From: Gemmatimonadetes bacterium T265
GTDB taxonomy: Bacteria > Gemmatimonadota > Gemmatimonadetes > Gemmatimonadales > Gemmatimonadaceae
Reading direction: 5' to 3'
Length of the DNA: 64,000 bases
NCBI GenBank assembly: GCA_019973575.1
Contig: BPUI01000002.1
Span: 1,054,001 to 1,118,000 of the forward strand
Numbering within the stretch: position 1 is the stretch's first letter; every line of letters starts with the position of its first letter. The notes beneath the pieces were generated by a model. It searched no databases and was not told the origin of the DNA. It saw nothing but the letters and a program-made list of their open reading frames with translations. Both the position numbers and the translations under genes were made by a program. Positions 8,716-18,038 of the stretch are shown in pieces.

Positions 8716-9962
8716 CGGCGGCGGGAGTCACGGCGAGGTCGGACGCGTCGACGCCGGCGCTGCTCTGGGTCAACCAGTTCGCGGTGACGCCGGCGCAGCA
8801 GGGCGGGACGCGCCACTTCGAGCTCGGCCGCGAACTCGTCCGCCGCGGCTGGGCGGTCACGGTCGCCGCGTGCGACCTGAACCTGCACTCGCGCCAGTAC
8901 GCGCGCCGCGCCCACGCGCGCGCGACCGACGCGGTCGACGACGTCGTCGACGGGGTGCACTTCCGCTGGCTGTGGGCCGCGCCGTACGAGCGCAACAACT
9001 GGCGTCGCGCGCACAACTGGCTCTCGTTCAGCCGCCGCGTGTGGCGCATGCGCGGCGCCCGCCCCGACGTCGTGATCGGCTCGTCGCCGCAGCTCTTCGC
9101 GGCGCTCGCCTCCGAGCGCCTCGCGCGGCGCTGGGGCGTACCGTTCGTCTTCGAGGTGCGCGACCTGTGGCCGGAGAGCCTGCTCGCCGCGGGCGGCCGC
9201 AAGGGCCCGCTCTACCGCGTGCTCGAGCGGATCGCGCGCCACCTCTACGCCCACGCCGACCGCATCGTCGTCCTCGCCCGCGGCTCGGCGGACTACCTCG
9301 CCACGTTAGGCGTCGACGCGGCGAAGGTCGTCTTCGTGCCGAACGGCGTCGACGTGTCGGCGTTCGCCGGCGTCGAGCGGCCGGCGCGCGAGACGCTGAC
9401 CCTCGTCTACACCGGCGCGCACGGACCGGCGAACGGCCTCGACGCGGTGCTCGACGCCGCCGAGCGCCTGCGCGACCGCGCCGACCTGCGGTTCCTGCTT
9501 GTCGGCGACGGGCCGGCCAAGGCGGCGCTCGTCGCCGACGCGGAGCGGCGGGGGCTCGCGAACGTCGAGTTCCGCGACCCGATCCCGAAGCACGCGATGC
9601 CCGCGCTCCTGGCGAGCGTCGACGCGGGACTAATGGTGCTCCGCGAGTCGCCGCTGTTCACCTTCGGCGTGAGCCCGAACAAGCTGTTCGACTACTTCGG
9701 CGCGGCACTCCCGGTCGTCTGCAACGTGCCCGGCGAGGTCGCGACGATGGTCGCCGACGCGCGCGCCGGCGAGCAAACGGCGGACGCGAGCGGCGCCGCC
9801 CTCGCCGACGCGGTGCTGCGGCTCGCGGCGCGCGCGCCGGCCGAGCGCGCCGCGATGGGCGCGGCCGGGCGCGCGTGGGTCGCGCGCGAGCACGACCGGC
9901 CGGTGCTCGCCGACCGGCTCGACGCGGTCCTCCGGCCGCTCGCGGCGCGTGCTGCCCGTTAG
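8712..9962 (+). CDS. Family 4 glycosyltransferase (WbuB/WcaI-like)
   Basis: GT-B glycosyltransferase of 416 aa. The N-terminal domain has LLWVNQFAVTPAQQGGTRHF, a pattern typical of the WcaI/WbuB group that adds sugars such as fucose or N-acetyl-fucosamine, followed by FVFEVRDLWPESLL near residue 150. The donor domain has LVYTGAHGPANGLD near 230 and FLLVGDGPAKAAL near 265, then SPNKLFDYFGAALPVVCNV near 320. The GTG start at 8712 overlaps the previous stop as GTGA. The stop TAG at the end lies inside a GTTAGGC heptamer. The exact sugar cannot be read from the sequence. Confidence 0.85.
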   Translation: MTAAGVTARSDASTPALLWVNQFAVTPAQQGGTRHFELGRELVRRGWAVTVAACDLNLHSRQYARRAHARATDAVDDVVDGVHFRWLWAAPYERNNWRRAHNWLSFSRRVWRMRGARPDVVIGSSPQLFAALASERLARRWGVPFVFEVRDLWPESLLAAGGRKGPLYRVLERIARHLYAHADRIVVLARGSADYLATLGVDAAKVVFVPNGVDVSAFAGVERPARETLTLVYTGAHGPANGLDAVLDAAERLRDRADLRFLLVGDGPAKAALVADAERRGLANVEFRDPIPKHAMPALLASVDAGLMVLRESPLFTFGVSPNKLFDYFGAALPVVCNVPGEVATMVADARAGEQTADASGAALADAVLRLAARAPAERAAMGAAGRAWVAREHDRPVLADRLDAVLRPLAARAAR

Positions 9963-11847
9963 GCGCTGGCCCACGGCGGCCGGCACGCTCGCGCGGACGT
10001 TCGGCGTGCGCGGCGCGGCGCTCCGCACCACGCACGAGCTGCGGCGCGCGGCGCACGGGTTCCGCCCCGCGCCCCGCGAGTCGTTGGCCGTGGACGCGGC
10101 ACCTCCCGCGCCGGCGTTCCGCGTCGACGCCGCCCGGCTGCGCGCGGCGAGCGACGCCGCGGTCGCGCTCGAGCGCGCCGCGCGCGTGCGGGCGGGGGAG
10201 CACGAGGCGTACCGCTGGACGTGGACGCCGCTCCCCGCCGACGCCGACGCGTGGCTCCGTCACCCCGCGACCAGCCACGGCTACCGCGCGGACGCCCCGT
10301 GGTGGACCGTGCCGCACCTCGACCCGCGGGCGGGCGACATCAAGGATCTCTGGGAGCCCGCGCGCTTCGGCTGGGCGTACGACCTCGTGCGCGGGTCGCT
10401 GCTGACCGGCGACCCGCGGTACGCGGCGTCTTTCGCGAAATATTTCACAAAATGGGCCGAAAGCAGCCCGCCGTTCCGCGGCCCGCACTGGTCGTGCGGA
10501 CAGGAGACGGCGATCCGCGCCGTCGCGCTGCTCTACGCGGAGGCGAACCTGCCGCTCGCGCGCGACGTCTCCGCGTCGGTCGTCCGCACACTCGCCGCGT
10601 CGGGGGAGCGGATCGACGACGCACTCGGCTACGCGGTGTCGCAGCGCAACAATCACGCGATCTCGGAGGCGGTCGGGCTGCTCGCGCTCGGCGCGCGGCT
10701 GCGCGGCGCGCACCCGGACGCGGCGCGCTGGTACGCGCGCGGCCGGCGCTGGCTCGCGCGGCTCGTCGCCGAGCAGTTCGCCCCCGACGGGTGGTACGTG
10801 CAGCACTCGTTCACCTACCTGCGGCTCGCACTCGACCAGTGCGTCGTGGCTGAACGCGTGCTGCGCGCGGCCGGCGAGCGGCTGCCCGACGTGGCCGCGG
10901 ATCGGTTGCGCGCGGCCGCGCGGCTGCTGCTCGCGGTCGTCGAGCCGACGACCGGCGAGGTGCCCAACCACGGCGCGAACGACGGCGCCTTCGTGCACCC
11001 GATCACGACGGCGCGCTACCGCGACTTCCGGCCGGTCCTGACCGCGGCCTGCGCGACGTGGGGCGTGCCGCTGCCGGCGAACGTCGCCGCCGACGCGGAG
11101 ACGCTCGCCTGGCTCGGCCTGGACGCGCCTAACGCCTCGCCGCCGCTCGGCGACGGCGTGTGGCGCGGCGCGTCCGGGTGGGCCGCGGCGCGCGCCGGGC
11201 GCGTGCAGGCGTTCGTGCGCGCGGGGCGCTACACGAGCCGGCCGAGTCACGTGGACGCCCTCCAGCTGGACGTGCGCGACGGCGAGCGGGCGCTCGTCGT
11301 CGACGCGGGCACGTTCGCGTACAACGCGCCGCCGCCGTGGCGGAACGGGCTCGTCGCCGCACGCGTCCACAACGGGCCGCTCGTCGACGGGCACGAGCCG
11401 GGCGTGCGTGGGCCGCGCTTCCTGTGGTACGCGTGGCCCGACGCTGAGGTCGAATCGGCGGCGTGGACCGACGGCGGCGCGACGATCGTCGCCGCGCGCG
11501 CCGGGACGATCCGGCGCACGGTACGGGTGACCGGGTCTGGCGTGCGCGTCGTCGATGAAGTTGCGCCGGGCGCGGGCGACGAGGTCGCCGTGCGCTGGCT
11601 GCTCCACCCCGACGCGCCGGACGACGCGGTGCGCGTCGAGCCCGGGCCCGGCGAGGCGGCGTGCACGCCCGCATCCGACGCCTCGGTCGACGGGTGGTAC
11701 TCGCCCGGGTACGGCGCGCGGCAGCCCTCGCGCGTGCTCGCCGTGCACCGCCCGGCGCGCCAGGGTGCCACGATCGTGACGACGATCGCGCTCCGCGATC
11801 CGGACGCGCCGGCGCCGCACCGAACTCCCAACGCAGGCTCCGCATGA
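9949..11847 (+). CDS. Heparinase II/III-like polysaccharide lyase family protein
   Basis: 632-aa protein with the two-part plan of heparinase II/III-like lyases: an alpha-helical N-terminal toroid (residues about 90-400, with DIKDLWEPARFGWAYDLVRG and SQRNNHAISEAVGL) and a C-terminal beta-sheet domain (about 400-620, with SHVDALQLDVRDGE and RVHNGPLVDGHE). Conserved Asn-Asn-His and Tyr/His residues in those stretches are candidate catalytic residues. No signal peptide is evident, so if active it may act in the cytoplasm or be exported by another route. It overlaps both neighbours (14 bp and ATGA). Proteins like this are often paired with the two-domain dehydrogenase found next, in uronate-containing polysaccharide loci. 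Confidence 0.8.
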   Translation: MLPVRRWPTAAGTLARTFGVRGAALRTTHELRRAAHGFRPAPRESLAVDAAPPAPAFRVDAARLRAASDAAVALERAARVRAGEHEAYRWTWTPLPADADAWLRHPATSHGYRADAPWWTVPHLDPRAGDIKDLWEPARFGWAYDLVRGSLLTGDPRYAASFAKYFTKWAESSPPFRGPHWSCGQETAIRAVALLYAEANLPLARDVSASVVRTLAASGERIDDALGYAVSQRNNHAISEAVGLLALGARLRGAHPDAARWYARGRRWLARLVAEQFAPDGWYVQHSFTYLRLALDQCVVAERVLRAAGERLPDVAADRLRAAARLLLAVVEPTTGEVPNHGANDGAFVHPITTARYRDFRPVLTAACATWGVPLPANVAADAETLAWLGLDAPNASPPLGDGVWRGASGWAAARAGRVQAFVRAGRYTSRPSHVDALQLDVRDGERALVVDAGTFAYNAPPPWRNGLVAARVHNGPLVDGHEPGVRGPRFLWYAWPDAEVESAAWTDGGATIVAARAGTIRRTVRVTGSGVRVVDEVAPGAGDEVAVRWLLHPDAPDDAVRVEPGPGEAACTPASDASVDGWYSPGYGARQPSRVLAVHRPARQGATIVTTIALRDPDAPAPHRTPNAGSA

Positions 11848-14018
11848 AGCAGTTGCTGCAACAGCTCGACACCGGCGAGACCCGCCTCGCCGACGTTCCC
11901 GCGCCGCGCGCCGGCTCGACCTCGCTCGTCGTCGAGTCACGCGCGACCGTGGTGTCGGCCGGCACCGAGCGGATGCTGGTCGAGTTCGGCCGCGCGAACC
12001 TGCTCGACAAGGCCCGCCAGCAACCGGACAAGGTGCGGCAGGTGCTCGACAAGGTGCGCACCGACGGGCTCGCGCCGACGCTCGAGGCCGTGCGCGCCAA
12101 GCTCGACGCGCCGATCCCGTTAGGCTACTGCCACGCCGGCGTCGTCGTCGAGGCCGGCGAGCGCGTCCGGCAGTTCCGGGTCGGCGAGCGCGTCGTGACC
12201 AACGGTCAGCACGCGGAGTACGTGCGCGTGCCCCAGACGCTCGCGGCGCGCATTCCCGACGGCGTCGGGTTCGAAGCGGCCGCGTTCACGCCGCTCGCCG
12301 CGATCGGCCTCCAGGGCCTCCGCCTCGCCGCGCCCACGCTCGGCGAGACAGTGGTCGTCTACGGCCTCGGACTGATCGGGCTTCTCACCGTACAGCTGCT
12401 CCGCGCTAACGGATGCCGGGTGATCGGCATCGACCGCGACGCGACGCGGCTCGGTCTCGCGGAGCGGTTCGGGGCGACCGCGGTCGAGGGCGGGGCGGCG
12501 GGCGCGGCCGAGCACGTGCTCGCGCAGACGGCGGGCGTCGGCGCGGATGCGGTGCTGCTCACGCTCGCTTCGCAGAGCGACGACCCCGTGCACGACGCGG
12601 CGGCGATGAGCCGGAAGCGTGGGCGGCTCGTGCTGGTCGGCGTGACGGGGCTGCACCTCCGGCGCGAGGACTTCTATCGGAAGGAGCTCTCGTTCGCCGT
12701 CTCGTGCAGCTACGGCCCCGGGCGGTACGATCCGGAGTACGAGGACGCCGCCCGCGACTACCCGCTCCCGTTCGTGCGCTGGACGGAGCAGCGGAACTTC
12801 GAGGCGGTGTTAGGCCTCATGGCGCAGGGGTCGGTCGACCCGACGCCGCTCGTCACGCACCGTATCGCCTTCGCCGCCGCGCCCGCCGCGTACGACGTGA
12901 TCTCGGGCAAGGCACCGAGCCTCGGCGTCGTGCTCGACTACCCGGACCGCGGCGGCGCGGCGCCGGGCGCGGCCGGCCGGCTCGTGTCGGCGAAGGTCAG
13001 TGCAAACGGCGGCGCTCCCCCGGTCGCGGTCCGCGGCGCAGCACGCGGCGTGGTCGGCGTGATCGGGGCGGGGAACTTCGCCGTGCGCACGCTGCTCCCC
13101 GCGTTGCAACCGACCGGCGCCCGCCTCCACACGATCGTGTCGTCTGGCGGCACGACGGGCGCGATCGCCGCCCAGAAGTTCGGCTTCGCGCGGACGAGCA
13201 GCGACGTCGACGCGGTGCTCGACGACGACGAGATCGACACGGTATTCGTGCTCACCCGCCACGACACGCACGCGCGGCTCGCCGAACGCGCGCTCGCGGC
13301 CGGAAAGCACGTCTTCGTCGAGAAGCCGCTCGCGCTCACCGAGGACGCGGTCGACGCCGTCGCTGCGGCCCGCGACGCCTCGGGACGTCTACTAACAGTC
13401 GGGTTCAACCGCCGCTTTGCGCCGCTCACGCACGAACTGCGCGGGCTGCTCCGCGGCCGCGCGGGTCCGCTGTCCGTGATCGCGACCGTGAACGCGGGCG
13501 CGATCCCGCGCGACCACTGGACACAGGACCCCGACGTCGGTGGTGGGCGCATCGTCGGCGAAGCGTGCCACTTCGTGGACCTCTGCTGGGCGCTCGTCGG
13601 TGCGCCGATCATCGACCTGCGCGTGACCACCGCGCGCGACGCGGGCGGGCGCGCGATCGACGACGTCGCGCACCTGTCGCTCGCCTTCGCCGACGGGTCG
13701 ACCGCCGTCGTCCACTACCTCGCGAGCGGCGCGCGCGCGTTCCCCAAGGAGCGCGTCGAGTGCTTCTGGGACGGCAAGACGGCGGCGATCGACAACTGGC
13801 GCCGGCTGCGCCGGTACGGGGTCGCGGGGCCGCTGTGGGAGCGCTCGCGCGCGATGGACAAGGGGCACGCGGAGGAGCTGCGGCGGTGGATGGCCGCCGT
13901 GCGCGGCGAGCAGCCGGTGCCGATCCCGCCCGACGAGCTGTTCGAGGTCTCGCGCTGGTCGGCGCGCGCGGGGCGGCTCGCGCGCGACCGGACGGGCGAG
14001 GCGGCGGCGGAGTGCTGA
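11844..14018 (+). CDS. Two-domain oxidoreductase: MDR alcohol dehydrogenase fused to Gfo/Idh/MocA dehydrogenase
   Basis: 724-aa fusion. Residues about 1-370 form a medium-chain dehydrogenase: an N-terminal GroES-like part, then TVVVYGLGLIGLLTVQLL near 170, the NAD(P) Rossmann motif. Residues about 395-720 form a Gfo/Idh/MocA enzyme: GVVGVIGAGNFAVRTLLPAL at the Rossmann start and HVFVEKPLALTED near 490, the EKP motif with the catalytic Lys. The linker near 375-395 is Gly/Ala-rich. Both halves are expected to oxidise or reduce sugar nucleotides. The ATG overlaps the preceding stop (ATGA). This fusion is known next to heparinase-like genes in polysaccharide clusters; the substrate is not known. 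Confidence 0.85.
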   Translation: MKQLLQQLDTGETRLADVPAPRAGSTSLVVESRATVVSAGTERMLVEFGRANLLDKARQQPDKVRQVLDKVRTDGLAPTLEAVRAKLDAPIPLGYCHAGVVVEAGERVRQFRVGERVVTNGQHAEYVRVPQTLAARIPDGVGFEAAAFTPLAAIGLQGLRLAAPTLGETVVVYGLGLIGLLTVQLLRANGCRVIGIDRDATRLGLAERFGATAVEGGAAGAAEHVLAQTAGVGADAVLLTLASQSDDPVHDAAAMSRKRGRLVLVGVTGLHLRREDFYRKELSFAVSCSYGPGRYDPEYEDAARDYPLPFVRWTEQRNFEAVLGLMAQGSVDPTPLVTHRIAFAAAPAAYDVISGKAPSLGVVLDYPDRGGAAPGAAGRLVSAKVSANGGAPPVAVRGAARGVVGVIGAGNFAVRTLLPALQPTGARLHTIVSSGGTTGAIAAQKFGFARTSSDVDAVLDDDEIDTVFVLTRHDTHARLAERALAAGKHVFVEKPLALTEDAVDAVAAARDASGRLLTVGFNRRFAPLTHELRGLLRGRAGPLSVIATVNAGAIPRDHWTQDPDVGGGRIVGEACHFVDLCWALVGAPIIDLRVTTARDAGGRAIDDVAHLSLAFADGSTAVVHYLASGARAFPKERVECFWDGKTAAIDNWRRLRRYGVAGPLWERSRAMDKGHAEELRRWMAAVRGEQPVPIPPDELFEVSRWSARAGRLARDRTGEAAAEC

Positions 14019-14641
14019 AGCGCGCGATCGACGTCGTCGGCGCGGCGGTCGGCCTCGTCGTCCTCTCGCCGGTCTTGTTAGGCGTCGCGCTCGTCCTCGC
14101 GCGGCGCATGGGCCGACCCGTGCTCTTCCGGCAGACGCGGCCGGGGCTGCACGGGCGCGCGTTTACGATGTACAAGTTCCGCACGATGCGCGACGCCGTG
14201 GGCCGCGACGGCCGCCCGCTCGCCGACGCGGAGCGCCTCACGCCGCTCGGCCGCCTGCTGCGCAGCACGAGCCTCGACGAGCTGCCGGAGCTCTTCAACG
14301 TCCTGCGCGGCGAGATGAGCCTCGTCGGGCCGCGGCCGCTGCTCATGGAATACCTGCCGCTCTACACGCCCGAGCAGGCCCGGCGGCACGACGTCCGCCC
14401 GGGGATGACGGGCTGGGCCCAGGTGAACGGCCGCAACGCGATCGGCTGGGACGAGAAGTTCGCACGCGACGTGTGGTACGTGGACCACCAGTCGCTCGCG
14501 CTCGACGTGCGCATCCTCCTCCTAACGCTCGCGCGCGTCCTCGCCCGCGAGGGCGTCAGCGCGGCGGGCGAGGCGACGGCGCGGCCGTTCACGGGGTCGG
14601 TCACGACCGGATCCGCGCCGCGGGGCGCGTCGGGCGCGTGA
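14012..14641 (+). CDS. PglC-like monotopic phosphoglycosyl transferase
   Basis: 209-aa bacterial sugar transferase that would start repeat-unit assembly by moving a phospho-sugar onto undecaprenyl phosphate at the inner membrane. It has the family order: KRAIDVVGA at the very start, a hydrophobic re-entrant helix (residues 12-30), FTMYKFRTMRDA near 52, the catalytic Asp-Glu in STSLDELPELFNVLRGE near 90, [13 protein letters not shown], and VRPGMTGWAQVNGRN near 130. Length matches the minimal PglC type rather than the long WbaP type. GTG 14012 overlaps the previous gene by 7 bp. The PglD-like gene follows at once, which suggests a bacillosamine-type sugar as substrate. Confidence 0.87.
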   Translation: MLKRAIDVVGAAVGLVVLSPVLLGVALVLARRMGRPVLFRQTRPGLHGRAFTMYKFRTMRDAVGRDGRPLADAERLTPLGRLLRSTSLDELPELFNVLRGEMSLVGPRPLLMEYLPLYTPEQARRHDVRPGMTGWAQVNGRNAIGWDEKFARDVWYVDHQSLALDVRILLLTLARVLAREGVSAAGEATARPFTGSVTTGSAPRGASGA

Positions 14642-15300
14642 TCGGTCCGCGCGCGGGCGGGCGGCGGTTCCTGATTTGGGGCGGCGGCGGCCACGGCAAG
14701 GTCGTCGCGGACCTCGTGCGCGCGCTCGGCGACGAGGTCGTCGGGTTCGTCGACCGGGACGCCGCCAAGATCGGACAGGTCGTCGAACCCGGCGGCGCGC
14801 GCGTCGTGCTCGGCGAAGACGACTTCCTCGCGGGGGCGGGCGCCCACCGGGCGGGGGCCGTCGCGCTCGCCGTCGGCGACAACGCCGCCCGACTCGGCTG
14901 CCTCGCGCGGGCGGGCGCCTCCGGCGTGCCGGCGCTCGTCCACCCCACGGCCGCGTGCAGCCGGTCGGCGACGTTAGGCGCGGGGACCGTCGTGCTCGCC
15001 GCCGCGGTCGTCAACGCCGCCGCGGCGCTCGGGCGGGCGGTGATCGTGAACTCGGGCGCCGTCGTCGAACACGATTGCGTGGTCGGCGACGGCGCGCACG
15101 TCTCGCCCGGCGCCGTGCTCGCGGGCGGGGTGCACGTCGGCGCGCGGGCGTGGGTCGGCGCCGGCGCGACCGTGATTCAGGGTGTCCGCGTCGGGAGCGA
15201 GGCGGTGGTCGGCGCCGGCGCGGTCGTCATCCGCGACGTACCCGACGGGGTCACCGTGGTCGGCAACCCCGCCCGGGTCCTCGCGGCGCGGCGCGGGTAG
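14638..15300 (+). CDS. PglD-like sugar O/N-acyltransferase
   Basis: 220-aa acyltransferase of the NeuD/PglD family. An N-terminal Rossmann-like domain starts with FLIWGGGGHGKVVADLV (residues 11-27), which binds the nucleotide sugar. From about residue 105 a left-handed beta-helix made of hexapeptide repeats follows (for example ATLGAGTVVLAAAVV and GVHVGARAWVGAGATV), with the candidate catalytic His in VVEHDCVVGDG near 143. It ends with GNPARVL, usual for this family. It would N-acetylate a UDP-4-amino sugar with acetyl-CoA. GTGA overlap with the PglC-like gene supports a shared pathway with the aminotransferase and dehydratase further right. Confidence 0.83.
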   Translation: MIGPRAGGRRFLIWGGGGHGKVVADLVRALGDEVVGFVDRDAAKIGQVVEPGGARVVLGEDDFLAGAGAHRAGAVALAVGDNAARLGCLARAGASGVPALVHPTAACSRSATLGAGTVVLAAAVVNAAAALGRAVIVNSGAVVEHDCVVGDGAHVSPGAVLAGGVHVGARAWVGAGATVIQGVRVGSEAVVGAGAVVIRDVPDGVTVVGNPARVLAARRG

Positions 15301-15325
15301 CGCCTAACGGCGCGGGCCGCGGCCG

Positions 15326-16648
15326 TCAGTCGCCCCGCGCGCCGGGCGCGTGCCGCCCGATCGACGCGTAGCGGAACCCGAGCGCGGCCATCCGCGTCGG
15401 GTCGTAGAGGTTGCGGCCGTCGATTACGACCGGCTGGCGCAGCCCCGCCTTCACGCGCGACAGGTCGGGGTTGCGGTACTCGCTCCAGTCGGTGACGATG
15501 ACGAGGGCGTCGGCGCCGTTCGTCGCCTCGTAGTTGTTCGCGGCGTACTCGATGCGGTCGTCGAGCCGCCGCCTCGCCTCTTTCATCGCCTCCGGGTCGT
15601 GCGCTATCACGGACGCGCCCTCGGCGAGGAGCGCCTCGATGAGCGTCAGCGCCGGCGACTCGCGCATGTCGTCCGTGCGCGGCTTGAACGCCAACCCCCA
15701 GACGGCGACCCGCCGCCCCGCGAGCGCGCCGTCGAGCGCGTCCTTGAGCTTCTCGAAGAGCCGCGTCTTCTGGCGCTCGTTCGCCGCCTCGACGGCCTCG
15801 AGCACGCGCATCGGCGCGCCGGCCTCGTGCGCGGTCCGGACGAGCGCCTGGACGTCCTTGGGAAAGCACGAGCCGCCGTAGCCCGGCCCGGGAAAGAGGA
15901 ACGACCGCCCGATGCGCGAGTCGCTCCCGATCCCTTCGCGCACGAGGTCGACGTTCGCGCCGACCTGGTCGCAGAGGTTGGCGACCTCGTTCATGAACGA
16001 GATCCGCGTGGCGAGCATCGCGTTCGCGGCGTACTTGGTCATCTCCGCGGAGGCGATGTCCATGAAGATGAGCGGGTTGCCGGTGCGCACGAACGGCGCG
16101 TAGAGCGTCGCCATCACACCCCGCGCGTAGTCGCTGTCGACGCCGAGCACGACGCGGTCCGGCTTCATGAAGTCGTCGAGCGCGGCGCCCTCTTTCAAAA
16201 ACTCGGGGTTGCTGCAGACGTGGAACGGCACGCGCGCGTGCCGCGCGACCGCGGCGCGCACCTTGGCGGCCGTGCCGACCGGCACCGTCGACTTCGTGAC
16301 GATCACCGCTTCGCGCTGTAAATGCCGACCGACCGTGTCGGCGACACCGAGCACGTGCCGGAGGTCGGCCGACCCGTCCTCGTCGGGCGGCGTACCGACG
16401 GCGATAAAGATGACGTCCGAGTGCTCGACCGCCGCGCCGACGTCGGTCGTGAACGCGAGCCGGTTCTGCGCCTGGTTGCGCTCGACGAGCGCGTCGAGCC
16501 CGGGCTCGTAGATCGGCAGCACGTTGCGACGCAGTCCTTCGATCTTCGACTGGTCCAAGTCCGCGCAGACGATGTCGTTCCCGGTTTCCGCGAGGCAGGC
16601 CCCGACGACGAGGCCCACGTAACCGGTGCCGATGACAGAGATCTTCAC
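15326..16648 (-). CDS. ugd: UDP-glucose 6-dehydrogenase
   Basis: 440-aa NAD-dependent enzyme that oxidises UDP-glucose to UDP-glucuronate in the cytoplasm. The N-terminal Rossmann motif is ISVIGTGYVGLVVGACLAE; VTKSTVPVGTA near residue 118 and EMTKYAANAMLATRISFMNE near 202 are family hallmarks. The catalytic Cys261 lies in GPGYGGSCFPKD. The C-terminal domain has VWGLAFKPRTDDMRESPAL near 310. Start is GTG at 16648. It lies 54 bp downstream of the aminotransferase on the minus strand and ends 26 bp from the convergent PglD-like gene. UDP-glucuronate would fit the lyase and dehydrogenase pair in the left arm. Confidence 0.95.
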   Translation of the reverse strand: MKISVIGTGYVGLVVGACLAETGNDIVCADLDQSKIEGLRRNVLPIYEPGLDALVERNQAQNRLAFTTDVGAAVEHSDVIFIAVGTPPDEDGSADLRHVLGVADTVGRHLQREAVIVTKSTVPVGTAAKVRAAVARHARVPFHVCSNPEFLKEGAALDDFMKPDRVVLGVDSDYARGVMATLYAPFVRTGNPLIFMDIASAEMTKYAANAMLATRISFMNEVANLCDQVGANVDLVREGIGSDSRIGRSFLFPGPGYGGSCFPKDVQALVRTAHEAGAPMRVLEAVEAANERQKTRLFEKLKDALDGALAGRRVAVWGLAFKPRTDDMRESPALTLIEALLAEGASVIAHDPEAMKEARRRLDDRIEYAANNYEATNGADALVIVTDWSEYRNPDLSRVKAGLRQPVVIDGRNLYDPTRMAALGFRYASIGRHAPGARGD

Positions 16649-16702
16649 GTGTGCAGGGGCAGGGAAGTACGTCGGACGCCACGCCGTCGTGGCCGCGCCC
16701 GG

Positions 16703-17857
16703 CTACGACGGTCGTCGCGGCGTGCTCAAGCTTAGCGTGTTTGCGACCGCCGTGACGACCCGCGCTTGCTCATCCGCCGAAAGCGACGAGGACGACGGCA
16801 GGCAAACTCCCGTTCCATACAGGCGCTCGGCGACGTCGCCGCCGACCGACTCGCAGTCGGCGAACATTGGTTGCGTGTGCATCGGCCGCCAGACCGGGCG
16901 TGCCTCGATGTTCTCCGCCGCGAGCCGTTCGATCAGGGTCGTGGGCGAGATCGCCGCGACGCCGGGCTTGAGGAACATGACCGTGAGCCAGCGCGAATGC
17001 GTCCCCCACGACGCTTCCGGTTGAAAGGTGACGCCGCGTGCGCGGCCGAGCGCGGTGCGGTAGCGCTCGAACACGGCCCGCCGCTGCGCGACGCGCTCGG
17101 CGAGCACGCAGAGCTGGCCGCGCCCGATGCCGGCGAGCACGTTGCTCATGCGGTAGTTGTAGCCGAGCTCCGCGTGCACGTACTCGACCGCCGGCTCGCG
17201 CGACTGGTTCGCCCACTTCCGCATGCGCGCCAGGGCGTCCGCGTCCCGCGTAACGACCATCCCGCCGCCCGTCGTGGTGATGATCTTGTTGCCGTTGAAG
17301 CTGAGGATAGCGTAGTCGGCGGTGGTGCCCGTCGGGTGTCCGCGGTACGTCGCGCCGAGCGACTCCGCCGCGTCCTCGACGAGGACGACGCCGTGTTCGC
17401 GGCACGACTGCGCGATCGCGTCGACGTCCGCATGCTGTCCGTAGAGATGAACGACAACGAGCGCTTTCGGGAGCGCGTTCCGGCGCGCGGCGTCCCGCAG
17501 GTACTCGTCGACGAGCGCGGGCGAGAGGTTACCCGACTCGGTTTCGCTGTCGAGGAAGACCGGGCGGGCGCCGAGGTAGAGGATCGGCCACACCGAGCCG
17601 GCGAAGGTCAGCGTCGAGACGGCCACGCGGTCGCCCGGGCCGACGCCGACGGCGCGGAGGACGAGGTGCAGCGCGGCCGTCCCGCTCGCCGTCGCGAGCG
17701 TCCGGACGCCGTCGCCTAACAGCGCCGCGACGTCGGCCTCGAACCCGTCGAGGTTGGGTCCGACCGACGACAGCCAGTTGCTGCGGAACGCCTCGTCCAC
17801 GAACGTCCGTTCGTGGCCGCTCATGTGTGGCACGGAGAGATAGATGCGGTCCGGCAT
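16703..17857 (-). CDS. DegT/DnrJ/EryC1/StrS aminotransferase (PglE-like)
   Basis: 384-aa PLP-dependent aminotransferase that would convert a UDP-4-keto-6-deoxy sugar to the 4-amino sugar. The PLP-binding Lys191 is in AILSFNGNKIITT; VLVEDAAESLGA near 158 supplies the Asp that contacts the PLP ring nitrogen; ATASGTAALHLVLRA near 55 contacts the phosphate. YNYRMSNVLAGIGRGQL near 230 is the usual subunit-interface helix. Sequence style (SVPHMSGHE at the N-terminus, NWLSSVGPN) resembles PglE/WbpE-type enzymes. It is divergent from the PglF-like dehydratase at 18,039, which would supply its substrate, and upstream of ugd on the same strand. Confidence 0.9.
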   Translation of the reverse strand: MPDRIYLSVPHMSGHERTFVDEAFRSNWLSSVGPNLDGFEADVAALLGDGVRTLATASGTAALHLVLRAVGVGPGDRVAVSTLTFAGSVWPILYLGARPVFLDSETESGNLSPALVDEYLRDAARRNALPKALVVVHLYGQHADVDAIAQSCREHGVVLVEDAAESLGATYRGHPTGTTADYAILSFNGNKIITTTGGGMVVTRDADALARMRKWANQSREPAVEYVHAELGYNYRMSNVLAGIGRGQLCVLAERVAQRRAVFERYRTALGRARGVTFQPEASWGTHSRWLTVMFLKPGVAAISPTTLIERLAAENIEARPVWRPMHTQPMFADCESVGGDVAERLYGTGVCLPSSSSLSADEQARVVTAVANTLSLSTPRRPS

Positions 17858-18038
17858 GACGGCGGCGTGACGCGGCGGGCGCGGGGCGGGTAAGGGCGCA
17901 CGGGTGTTGTCACACGGAGGTGGGGCAGCACCGCGGCTACACTTTGCGGTTCAGCAGATTAACCTTCGCCGGGCGACCGGCGCCACGGCCGGGGACTCGC
18001 GTTCCCGACGCGGACGCTCATCCGTGTAACCCTCGTTG

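Noticed and set aside
9658-11940. 760-codon open frame on the minus strand
   Set aside because: It is antisense to the heparinase-like gene and reads as Arg/Pro-rich noise without any domain.
17858-18038. TTGTCA at 17,907 as a -35 box for the dehydratase
   Set aside because: The nearest -10-like hexamer (TACACT at 17,938) is 25 bp away, too far for a standard promoter.
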